From contig SIAD01000014.1 of the NCBI GenBank assembly GCA_009691915.1, forward strand, positions 1 through 48,406: a stretch of DNA of 48,406 bases. Reading direction: 5' to 3'. The first letter of the stretch is position 1. Every line of letters begins with the position of its first letter. This DNA is from Phycisphaerales bacterium. Lineage in GTDB: Bacteria > Planctomycetota > Phycisphaerae > Phycisphaerales > SM1A02. This document shows, in pieces, positions 24,452 to 32,700 of this stretch. The notes under the pieces are model-generated. The model saw nothing but the letters and a program-made list of their open reading frames with translations. It was not told where the DNA came from and ran no database searches. The translations under genes were made by a program, and so were the position numbers.

Positions 24452-25183
24452 TCAGCTGTCAGCGGGAATGCGCAACGGCTGGCCGATCCTGAGATCGGTC
24501 GGGCCCTTGATCCGATCCTTGTTCGCCTCGTAGAGCTGGTTCCACTTCTTGGCGGAGCCCATTTCACGCGAGGCAATCGCGCCCAGAGTGTCACCCTTCT
24601 GCACGACATACTCGCGTTCGGATGCGGGGACCGCGTCGGATGGCGTCGCCAGCATCTCCGGCAGGGATTGCGGACTTGGCGTGATGGCGTCGGGAATCGG
24701 CGGAGCAGCCACCTGCTGAATCTCCCCTCGCAGCACACTCGCAGATGGGATGCGGATCGTCATCCCCTTCCGGAGTTTCGTGGGATTGGAGATGATCGAC
24801 TTGTTGAACTCGGCGAGTTCCTTCCATAGATTCCCGTTGCCGTATCGGGACTGGCAGATCTTGTAGAGGGTCTCCCCGTCCTTAAGCGTGTACAGCTCCG
24901 CCGGAACGCCAGGCATCTGGGCTGGCTGCTGCCCATTCCCCCTGGGTACGGCCCCTGCGATTCCCGTGGCCGGTTGCACCCTGGTGACGGATCCTGGATT
25001 GTCAAACACGACAGGCTGGATCGACACGGGATCGGCGCTGCGCGCTGCGCGCATCGGCGTCCGCGCCGCCAATGCGGTTGAGACACGGCGCTGCGAAGCC
25101 GAGAAGTGGTCAGAGACGAGGATGCCGACGAAGAGCAGGAGTCCAAATCCGAGGACGACTGCCAGTTTGTGTTCGCGTGTCAT
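24452..25183 (-). CDS. Membrane-anchored protein with two LysM domains
   Basis: This 243-residue protein has an N-terminal membrane anchor (about 7-25), a 70-residue linker, then two LysM modules at 98-146 (YTLKDGETLYKICQSRYGN) and 192-240 (YVVQKGDTLGAIASREMGS). A Pro-rich stretch joins them. LysM binds the GlcNAc backbone of peptidoglycan. No hydrolase domain is present. It lies between rsmH and ftsL in the division cluster, where the standard order has no such gene, so a role in septal wall recognition is a fair inference. The upstream gap contains the 13-bp tandem array. Confidence 0.85.
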   Translation of the reverse strand: MTREHKLAVVLGFGLLLFVGILVSDHFSASQRRVSTALAARTPMRAARSADPVSIQPVVFDNPGSVTRVQPATGIAGAVPRGNGQQPAQMPGVPAELYTLKDGETLYKICQSRYGNGNLWKELAEFNKSIISNPTKLRKGMTIRIPSASVLRGEIQQVAAPPIPDAITPSPQSLPEMLATPSDAVPASEREYVVQKGDTLGAIASREMGSAKKWNQLYEANKDRIKGPTDLRIGQPLRIPADS

Positions 25184-25203
25184 GGGGCAAGTTCCGTGTC
25201 GAG

Positions 25204-25268
25204 GGGGGTGTCAGGCGGGGGTGTCAGGCGGGGGTGTCAGGCGGGGGTGTCAGGCGGGGGTGTCAGGC
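25204..25268. repeat. Perfect 13-bp tandem array, five copies
   Basis: Five contiguous identical copies of GGGGGTGTCAGGC run from 25204 to 25268; on the minus strand each unit reads GCCTGACACCCCC. The array begins in the last codons of rsmH, supplies its stop codon (25250-25252, in the second unit met by the minus-strand ribosome), and fills most of the 66-base gap before the LysM gene. Since 13 is not a multiple of 3 and each unit carries TGA, changes in copy number above two leave the rsmH product unchanged. Confidence 0.95.
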
Positions 25269-26197
25269 GGCGTGGAGATGAACGAAATGGCGCGAAGCTT
25301 GGCCGACCGTGCCCGTGAATTACGCTCGACCTCTGCGAGGCTGGCAATCACGGGCTTCCGAGTTGTGCGCTTGACGACTCCCTCGTCCGAGAGCGCGGCG
25401 AACACTCGCTTGACCTGGCGATCCTCCAACGAATGGAAGGAAATCACCGCCACTCGCGCATCCCGAGCCAGCCACCCGTGGCCACGCGATCGGGCCGCCG
25501 TAGCGACCGACTGCAGAAGGCCTCCTAGAGCCCCAAGTTCGTCGTTGACGGCGATCCTGAGGGCCATGAAGGTCCGCGTGGCTGGGTGCACTCTGGATGC
25601 GCGCGCCCGCGAGCCATACGCCTCGCGGACGAGCCGAGCCAAATGCGCCGTCGTAGTGATCGGCCGCTCCGCTCGACTTTGTGCAACTTTCCGCGCGATG
25701 CGCCGCGCGTACGGATCTTCCCCGAGATGGAAGATGATGTCCGCGAGTTCCTCCTCGCTTGAGTCGCGCACGAGGTCGCTGGCGGAACGAAGTCCAGTGG
25801 TGTCGAGTCGCATGTCAAGCGGACCATCCTGTTGGAATCCGAACCCCCGCTCGGACTCGTCGAGTTGGTTGCTAGAGACACCGAGGTCCGCCAGCAGCAT
25901 GTCGCCGACACATGCAGCATCGTGAGCACTTGCGTCCACGGTTCTGAAGTCGGAGTGGCGGGCGATAACTTCGCAATGCGGGGCGGCTTGTCTTGCTCGC
26001 GCGACTGCGAACGCAAGATTGCCCTGATCACGATCGAGCAGCAGCACTCGTCCTGTTCCCATTCGCCGCGCTATTTCTGAGGCATGACCTCCGCGACCGG
26101 CCGTGGCGTCAATGAGCGTCGCACCCGGCACCGGGGAGAGCGCGGCGATCACTTCATCGAGGAGGACTGGGATGTGGCCTGGATCGGCCCCGTTCAC
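25250..26197 (-). CDS. rsmH: 16S rRNA (cytosine-N4) methyltransferase RsmH (MraW)
   Basis: RsmH methylates N4 of C1402 in the 16S rRNA decoding centre. The 315-residue protein begins with the family HIPVLLDEV motif, followed by the SAM-binding DATAGRGGH (30-38), DLGVSSNQLDESERGFGF, DGPLDMRLD, HPATRTFMALRIAVN and ISFHSLEDRQVK. It ends NSRARSAKLRAI plus a short TPPDTPA tail encoded by the tandem repeat. Its ATG overlaps the WecA-like stop codon by four bases. rsmH normally heads the division and cell-wall cluster; here it follows polysaccharide genes. No mraZ is present. Confidence 0.96.
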   Translation of the reverse strand: MNGADPGHIPVLLDEVIAALSPVPGATLIDATAGRGGHASEIARRMGTGRVLLLDRDQGNLAFAVARARQAAPHCEVIARHSDFRTVDASAHDAACVGDMLLADLGVSSNQLDESERGFGFQQDGPLDMRLDTTGLRSASDLVRDSSEEELADIIFHLGEDPYARRIARKVAQSRAERPITTTAHLARLVREAYGSRARASRVHPATRTFMALRIAVNDELGALGGLLQSVATAARSRGHGWLARDARVAVISFHSLEDRQVKRVFAALSDEGVVKRTTRKPVIASLAEVERNSRARSAKLRAISFISTPPDTPA

Positions 26198-27537
26198 GCG
26201 CCGTGTTCCGCGGGGGACTTCGCCAGACTACTGTCGGGCACTGCGGGCGTCACTGGCGGACCTGATTTTCCGGCGAGTTCGTTGCTCTCAGCGGTCACCC
26301 CACTCCACCGTTGGATGAAGGCCACCTTGACGGCGACTGCGATCACGACGCCAAAGAGGGCGGCACCGATGGAGTAAACAACGAGAACCCTAGTCGACGA
26401 GAGGAGCACGATGGCCGCCGCGGCGACGCCGAGGATCGTAAATGCGAGCGTGACCCCATAGAGTGCGAAGACAGCCTTCTTGACACTCCCCAGAGACCGC
26501 CGGAGTTGGTGGTGGATGTGGTTGGCGTCGGGGGTGTTCATCGGAACACCCATGATCTTTCGACGGATAATCGCCAGGCTTGTGTCGATTATCGGCAATC
26601 CGAAGATGATGAACCCGGCGACGACGAGGCTCGGTGCCCCCTGCTCCCCGAAGAGCAGCACGGTGGTGACGCAGAGATAGCCGATGAGAAGGCTCCCGCA
26701 GTCCCCGAGGAAGATGACCGCCGGATTGAAGTTCCATGGCAGAAACCCCAGCATTGTTCCGAGGAGCGCCAGCGACATGACGACCCGTGCGCCAACGAGA
26801 CTGGTGGTCGGATCCACCGCAGTGGCGGTGGAGGCCAGGAGCAAGCTTATCGCTAGGAATCCGCTCGCCATGATCGAGGTCGAGCCGGTGAGGAGTCCGT
26901 CAAGGCCATCAAGGAGGTTGGTCGCGTTGCATCCCGCGATGATGACGAAGCCCAGCAAGAATGTTCCGACCCAGTAGTAGAGGTCGGCACTGTGAATGGC
27001 AAACACACCAAAGTCGATGAGCGTGTGATCGAGTGGGCCAAAGAATGGCTGCAACACACCTGTCACCGCGCCGATCCCGATGTCCGAAACCGCGAGTGCC
27101 GCCGCCGCAACTAGCTGACCCGCAATCTTCAGTCGCGCGTCCCACTTCCAGATGTCGTCCGCGAGCCCGGTCAGCGCAATCGCGGTCGCGCCCACGAGAA
27201 TCGAAATCGGAACGGGCGCCAGGTCCGCGGCATCGCCCTCGATGGCGATGAAGCTCATCAGCATCGCCGCCATGAACCCCATGAAGATCGCCAGCCCACC
27301 GAGGTAGGCAATCGGACGCGAGTGGTGCTTGCGGATTCTGTCTGGGGCATCGATGACCCCAGCCTCAATGGCAATCTTGCGCACCACCGGTGTCGCCACC
27401 AAAGTGATCAGGAACCCCGTGATGAACACCGGCGCAAAGATGTTCAGCGTGTCGATCGCATCGAAGAAGACGCTCGACGCCTCTGGAGGAAGCGGAGCGT
27501 GCCGCTCGATGAAGGGACCGGTCAGTTGCAACGGCAT
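26194..27537 (-). CDS. WecA/TagO-type undecaprenyl-phosphate GlcNAc-1-phosphate transferase
   Basis: This polytopic membrane enzyme of the MraY/WecA superfamily has 447 residues and about eleven hydrophobic segments. It would transfer a sugar-1-phosphate to undecaprenyl phosphate to start a surface glycan. Superfamily motifs are the Asp pair 127-128 (GLADDIWKW), NATNLLDGLDGL (204-215) and GDCGS (278-282). HIHHQL (340-345) is the His motif typical of WecA/TagO rather than MraY, so despite lying next to rsmH it is probably not the lipid I synthase. The ATG is 3 bases after the Wzc-like gene. The C-terminal 40 residues are a soluble Pro/Ser tail. Confidence 0.85.
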   Translation of the reverse strand: MPLQLTGPFIERHAPLPPEASSVFFDAIDTLNIFAPVFITGFLITLVATPVVRKIAIEAGVIDAPDRIRKHHSRPIAYLGGLAIFMGFMAAMLMSFIAIEGDAADLAPVPISILVGATAIALTGLADDIWKWDARLKIAGQLVAAAALAVSDIGIGAVTGVLQPFFGPLDHTLIDFGVFAIHSADLYYWVGTFLLGFVIIAGCNATNLLDGLDGLLTGSTSIMASGFLAISLLLASTATAVDPTTSLVGARVVMSLALLGTMLGFLPWNFNPAVIFLGDCGSLLIGYLCVTTVLLFGEQGAPSLVVAGFIIFGLPIIDTSLAIIRRKIMGVPMNTPDANHIHHQLRRSLGSVKKAVFALYGVTLAFTILGVAAAAIVLLSSTRVLVVYSIGAALFGVVIAVAVKVAFIQRWSGVTAESNELAGKSGPPVTPAVPDSSLAKSPAEHGA

Positions 27538-27540
27538 CGG

Positions 27541-29748
27541 TCAACCTGCGGCAGGCGCCGCCTTTGGCTTGTCGGGAGTGGACACTCCGTAGCTCACCAT
27601 CGTCTTGGCATTCTTCTTGTAGTAGCCGCTGGCGGTCTGTTGCGGTCGGTTCAAAATCGCGCCCACAAACACAGCGCGCTGCTTCGACAACTGGCCAAGG
27701 ATCCGTCCGACGAGTCCGCGCTCGTCCCGCATGGCGCGAACGACGAGCACGCTGGCATCGAGGCTGTTGGCAATCACCATTGCCTCGGCGGCGAACGCCG
27801 CCGGCGGCATGTCCACGAGAACTAGGTCGTAGCGATCTTTGAGCAACCGAATCACTTCGGCCGTGCGTGGAGTGTCGAAGAGCTGAAGCGTTCGCGTCTG
27901 CCCCGGCCCGAGGATGTCGACGCCGTTCACGCCGAGCTCAATCACCGCGTCGAAGTCGGCGCTGCCTCCAAGGAGCTCACTGAGTCCCGGGCCATCTGTG
28001 CGCGCACCGAAGGCCTCCGCCAAGCGCGGCCGGCGGAAGTTGGCATCCACTACGAGCACACGCTTGCCGACCACAACCCCGCTGGTCGCCAGATTGGTGA
28101 TGACGGTGGTCGTGCCCGCATCCGGCATCGGAGAGAGGACGCCGACGACCTTGGCCTGCTCTTCACCTATGGCCTTCGAGAACTGCGACCAGACTTGCCG
28201 GAGATTCTCGGCAAGCACCGACCTCGGCGCATCTCGCACCACGAAGTCGACCTTCTCGGGGCTGGACTCGTCGTCGGTAAGGTCAGGAATCACACCCAGT
28301 AGCTTCCCCCCGGTCATCTGGATGAGGTCGCTCGCGAAACGCACTCGCTGGTCCATGAGCTCCTTCAGGAAGATGAGCCCGATCCCGAAAGCAACCGTCA
28401 GGAACCAGACTCCCGGAATGACGACCTTGGGATTTGGAAACGCAATCTGGCGCGGCGTGATCGCGGCCTGCGCCTTCTCGACTGGAATCGCGTCGATGCG
28501 GGATCGGGCCAGTTCGAGGTCGCTGATCGCCTTGGCGATTTCCCCCCGCTCCTCTTCAAGCCGTTTCAGTTGATCTTTCTTGGCTTCAAGTTCGGCCACC
28601 TTCGCCGCCAGCCCCTCGATTCGCTTGGCCTCCTCGGCGTAATCGGATGCCTGCTTCTTCAACAGATCGTCGTACCCGACGACCTGATCGCTGAGCTGCT
28701 TGTACTCCCCGCGAAGTTCCCGCTTGACGATATCTTCCATCGCCGTCTTCTTCTGGCCTCTCGCCGAGGCGAGCAGGTGTTCACTCGAGATTAACTCGGG
28801 ATGTCCATCGCCGAACCGCTGTCGCTTGGAGGCCAAGGAGATCGCCATGTCGTTGATGTCCCGCGTCAGCTGGACCACCGTCTGATTCATCTCGGCCTTG
28901 CGCTGATCGTCCTCGGTCGGCTCGATCTTCCCCTGCAGTTTCGCATCGATCTGAGCGCGCTGCGACTTGACGAGACTCAGTTCCATCGTCGTCGCGGCGA
29001 TTCGCCGTTGCAACTCCTCCAGCCCGCGCTGCGTCTGGGCGGAGTTCTCTTCGTAGGACGGAATCCCCTCATCCCTTATGTATTTCGAAATCTCGGCCTT
29101 CCGCGAAGAAATGCTCTGGTCCAGATTCTCCTGCTTCTTTACGAACACGCTCTTGGTGTCGTTGAACTTCTTGTCGCTCTCCGACTTCAGCTCACCGAGG
29201 TAGGTGTCGGCCACGGTGTTGAGGACGATGGGGACATCGCCAGGAACATGCGCCGACCAGAACAAGAGAAAGAAATTCGTCCCACGACGGTGGCCGGAGC
29301 TGATGTCGTCCTCGAGGTCGTCAACCGCCTCATCCACCATGAATTGACCATCGGCATCGAGGAAATACTCGTGCCACGCTGTCTTGAGGATGTCGCGGTT
29401 GGTCACCGCACGAATCAGGATGTCACGGCTGATCATCTGCTGCGCCTCAGTCTGCGCCAGACGAGCGACTGTCTCTTCCTGGGGAGTGACTTCGCCGAAG
29501 ATCTCCTTCGCGTCACCAAGTTGGTTCCTCAGCCGCATCACCACCTGCCCGCTGTAGAGCGGGTACACCAGAAACGAGCCGACCTGGAACACCCCCGCAG
29601 TGATGAGCCCCACGCCGCCCCAGACGCAAATCTGCTTCCAGTGCTGGCGGAATATGCGGACAGGATCGATGGCAATATTCTTGGTCACAGGTGCTCGTCC
29701 TGGTGGACCAGAGCGACCAGATGTTGGTGTTACTGTTGGTGGGGGCAT
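27541..29748 (-). CDS. Wzc-like chain-length/BY-kinase-type protein with degenerate Walker A
   Basis: This 735-residue polysaccharide copolymerase-like protein has membrane segments at about 39-62 and 441-463 bracketing a long periplasmic coiled coil (about 185-435), the Wzz/Wzc layout. The cytoplasmic domain resembles bacterial tyrosine kinases: VLVVDANFRRP (Walker A', Asp568) and VLVDMPPAAF (Walker B). The P-loop reads PDAGTTT where the family has PGEGKTT, so Thr546 replaces the essential lysine. Tyr709, Tyr710 and Tyr720 near the end could be a remnant tyrosine cluster. It probably controls glycan length without normal kinase activity. It starts 20 bases after the TPR gene. Confidence 0.85.
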   Translation of the reverse strand: MPPPTVTPTSGRSGPPGRAPVTKNIAIDPVRIFRQHWKQICVWGGVGLITAGVFQVGSFLVYPLYSGQVVMRLRNQLGDAKEIFGEVTPQEETVARLAQTEAQQMISRDILIRAVTNRDILKTAWHEYFLDADGQFMVDEAVDDLEDDISSGHRRGTNFFLLFWSAHVPGDVPIVLNTVADTYLGELKSESDKKFNDTKSVFVKKQENLDQSISSRKAEISKYIRDEGIPSYEENSAQTQRGLEELQRRIAATTMELSLVKSQRAQIDAKLQGKIEPTEDDQRKAEMNQTVVQLTRDINDMAISLASKRQRFGDGHPELISSEHLLASARGQKKTAMEDIVKRELRGEYKQLSDQVVGYDDLLKKQASDYAEEAKRIEGLAAKVAELEAKKDQLKRLEEERGEIAKAISDLELARSRIDAIPVEKAQAAITPRQIAFPNPKVVIPGVWFLTVAFGIGLIFLKELMDQRVRFASDLIQMTGGKLLGVIPDLTDDESSPEKVDFVVRDAPRSVLAENLRQVWSQFSKAIGEEQAKVVGVLSPMPDAGTTTVITNLATSGVVVGKRVLVVDANFRRPRLAEAFGARTDGPGLSELLGGSADFDAVIELGVNGVDILGPGQTRTLQLFDTPRTAEVIRLLKDRYDLVLVDMPPAAFAAEAMVIANSLDASVLVVRAMRDERGLVGRILGQLSKQRAVFVGAILNRPQQTASGYYKKNAKTMVSYGVSTPDKPKAAPAAG

Positions 29749-29768
29749 GGTTGTCTTTCGAGACCTGT

Positions 29769-32700
29769 CTAGCCTCCGCTATTCGACTCGGCGATGGCTC
29801 GTTCAACCTCATCGAGGTCCCGTTGCGCCTCCGCATCCGGCCGAAGCAATTTCGCGCGTCGGACCGACCCTTCCGCTTCGTTGCGCCGCCCGGCCTTGAG
29901 TTGCGCGGCGGCCAGATGGGCATAGACCGCCGGCGATGGGCGCATCCGCGAAGCACGCGTGAGGTGATTGATCGATTCCGGAAGCGCCCCAGACTTGAGG
30001 AGGGCGAACCCGAGCGTGTCCATGAGATCGACATTGGCCGGGTCTCGCGCCAGTGCGATGCGTGCGCGCTCCACCGCGTGCGCCGTCTTCGACGGGTCAA
30101 GCGCTTCGAGGAACGCGATATTGTTGATGGTCATCGCGTCCTCGGGGTGAATCGCGAGCGCCAGCTCGAATGTTGCCATCGCGCTGGTGTAGTCCTTGGC
30201 CGCATACTGGATCCCACCAAGAACACTGAGGGCGAAGAATCGGTCATCATCGTTCGTGGCGAGCTCGACAGACTTGGTCCCGTAGTCCAACGCCTTCGCC
30301 ATGTCATCAGGCCCGCCGGTCACAAAGCGCGACGCGAGGTTTCGAGCGAGCGTGCTGGTCATCGTGTTCGATGCGGCCAGCAGTACAAACTTCTCAAACT
30401 CCGCCGAGCGGTCGGTGGAGTACAGCGACCCGGCGGCAACGGTCCATGCATCGACCAATACCGCGTTGGTAGCCGCCGTCTTGTACATCTCGCGTAACTG
30501 GATAATCCCCTGGTTGCGCTGGACTTCGTTCTCGCCTGCCCCGGCGATCGCGGCCGCGCCGGCCATCTGGAGGAAGGGAATAGTCGATGTGTCCTGCTTC
30601 GCGTTGCGAAGGGAATTCAGGATTCCTGTGAAGTCCGGCGGAACCGACTTGATCCTCATGAGCACCGACTTAGTGAGCATGGACAGGTCTCCGGACACTT
30701 CGAACAGTTTCTCGTACGCGTCGCCAGCCTCCTTGAACTGCTGCGCTGCCGTGTAGGCCTCTGCAAGGGCGTCGATCCACACCGGGTTGTTCGGCTCGAT
30801 CACCATGATCGCCTTCACGGCATCGACTGCCCCACTGAAGTCGGCTGCGGAGATGTAGTACCCGACCAGCGCCCGACGCGCGTCGACATTTCGCGGATTC
30901 TGCTCGACGAACCTGCGCACGACCTGGATCGCTGACAGCATGTCCCCCTCATCCATACAGATGGAGGCGCGCAGGCGAGTCGCGGGCCAGAAGTTGGCTT
31001 GCAATTCGAAAGCTCGTTCGATATCGCGCCGAGCCTCGGACAGGATCTCCGTTTCGCCGGTCCGTTGGAATCGCCGCTGCAGTGCCCCCGCTCGCACGAT
31101 GAACGGAACCGGACTGCTCTGATCCGCCTTGATCGCGGCGTCGATCGCCGTGTCGAAGGCCGCAATCGCGACTTTGGTCTGCGCGGGCGACATCACAGTG
31201 AAGGTCGACTCGATCTCGGCGTTGGCGATGTCCGCCGAGAGGAGCCGGTCGCTGAAGGTGGGGGGCCCTTGGGAGAGTCGCTCGACCTCGGCAATGGACT
31301 TCTTCGCCGCCTCAAAGTCGCGAAGATCCAGTTGGACTGCCGCGAGCTGGCGCGCAATGGCCAGAGAGGGGTTCGCTGCGAATGCCGGTTCGAGCACTCG
31401 GCGCGCCAGCAACGGGCGTCGATGATCGACCCAGTACGCGGCGGTCGCCTGGGCTGCAAGCCCCTTCCCAGTTGTGTCGAACCCGATCGCCTTCACAAAC
31501 GATGCCTCGGCTGCGACTGGGCGGCCATCCTGTGCCTGCAGTTCGGCCAGATCGATCCACGCCTGCCACGCGCTTGCCGGCAGCGCCTTCTCGGCGAGTG
31601 CCTGCAGGGTTACCTCCGCCTCACGCCCGCGGCCCGCCCGCTGCATCGACGCGCCGTACCCGCGAATCGAAGGGCGCTTGTCGCCATCCATTTTCATCAA
31701 CTGGTCGAAGATCGCCTGCGCCTCCATCTTGTGGATTTGAGTGAGCGCATCGAGTTCCTGTTCTCGTCGCTCACCAGTCAAGGCCTCCCAGTCGGCGGCT
31801 GAAAATCGCTCACTCCCGTCATTGTTGATAAGGAACTCTCGCGCTGCCTGAGCTTCGACCAGGATGCGCAGGAGTTGCCGCGCGTTATCGACATCGCTTG
31901 GGCGGACCGCGTAGAGCCGACGGCGCTCGACCATGCTGTCGGCGCGGCTGCCGAACTGTCCTTCGATCTCCAGGTAGACATTGCGGAGTTCTGGCGACTC
32001 CGGCATCGCGAGCATCGCCGTGCGAAGCACATCACGGGACGCCGACATGTCTCCACTTCGAGCGAGCAGTCCTGCATAGAGCTGGACCGAAGCGAGGTCG
32101 TTCGGGCGCCGCTCATGCGCGATGCGGTATGCCTCACGAGCTCCAGCGATGTCACCTGACCGCTCCTTCGCGACGCCAAGCAGTCTGAATCCGGGGGCTG
32201 AGGCTCCCGGCTGCGACTGCGCCAACTCAAACTGTTTGATGGCGCTAGCCCAGTCTTCGCGGTCCAGTGCGACGCGCCCGCGGAGCAGCGGAACCAGCGT
32301 CCTGTCGACGGCCGACTGCTCGGCTAGGGCGATCACCTGATCCACGGCTGATGCGTCCTTCGCCTTGAGTGCGTCGGTCAACAACCGGTCGAGAACAAAT
32401 GTGTCGCCGGGCGCAAGTTCGATGGCCTTGGCCTTGGCGTCCGCCACAGCAGCCTCCGTCTTGGCCAACTCGGTCTTGATGAAACCCGCCTGAGCAGGCG
32501 CGACGATCGCCAGACGCTGCGCGAGGTTGTCACGCAGGTTGATCGTCGCGACGAGCACTTCGACGGCGCGCTGCGGAGGGGACAGGTTGATCAGGTCGAC
32601 GAACGCGACCGCGCGCTCGAGCGGCGAGTCTTTCGTAGCCAGCACCTGAAGCTGCTTAAAGACCGTGTCGTCGGGATGGTCCGCCATGAACTCCGCAAGC

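Noticed and set aside
25204-25268. CRISPR array
   Set aside because: The 13-bp units are directly adjacent without spacers, so this is a simple tandem repeat.
26194-27537. MraY lipid I synthase, given its place next to rsmH
   Set aside because: The HIHHQL motif and GlcNAc-1-phosphate transferase pattern point to WecA/TagO, and the upstream genes are for polysaccharide export.
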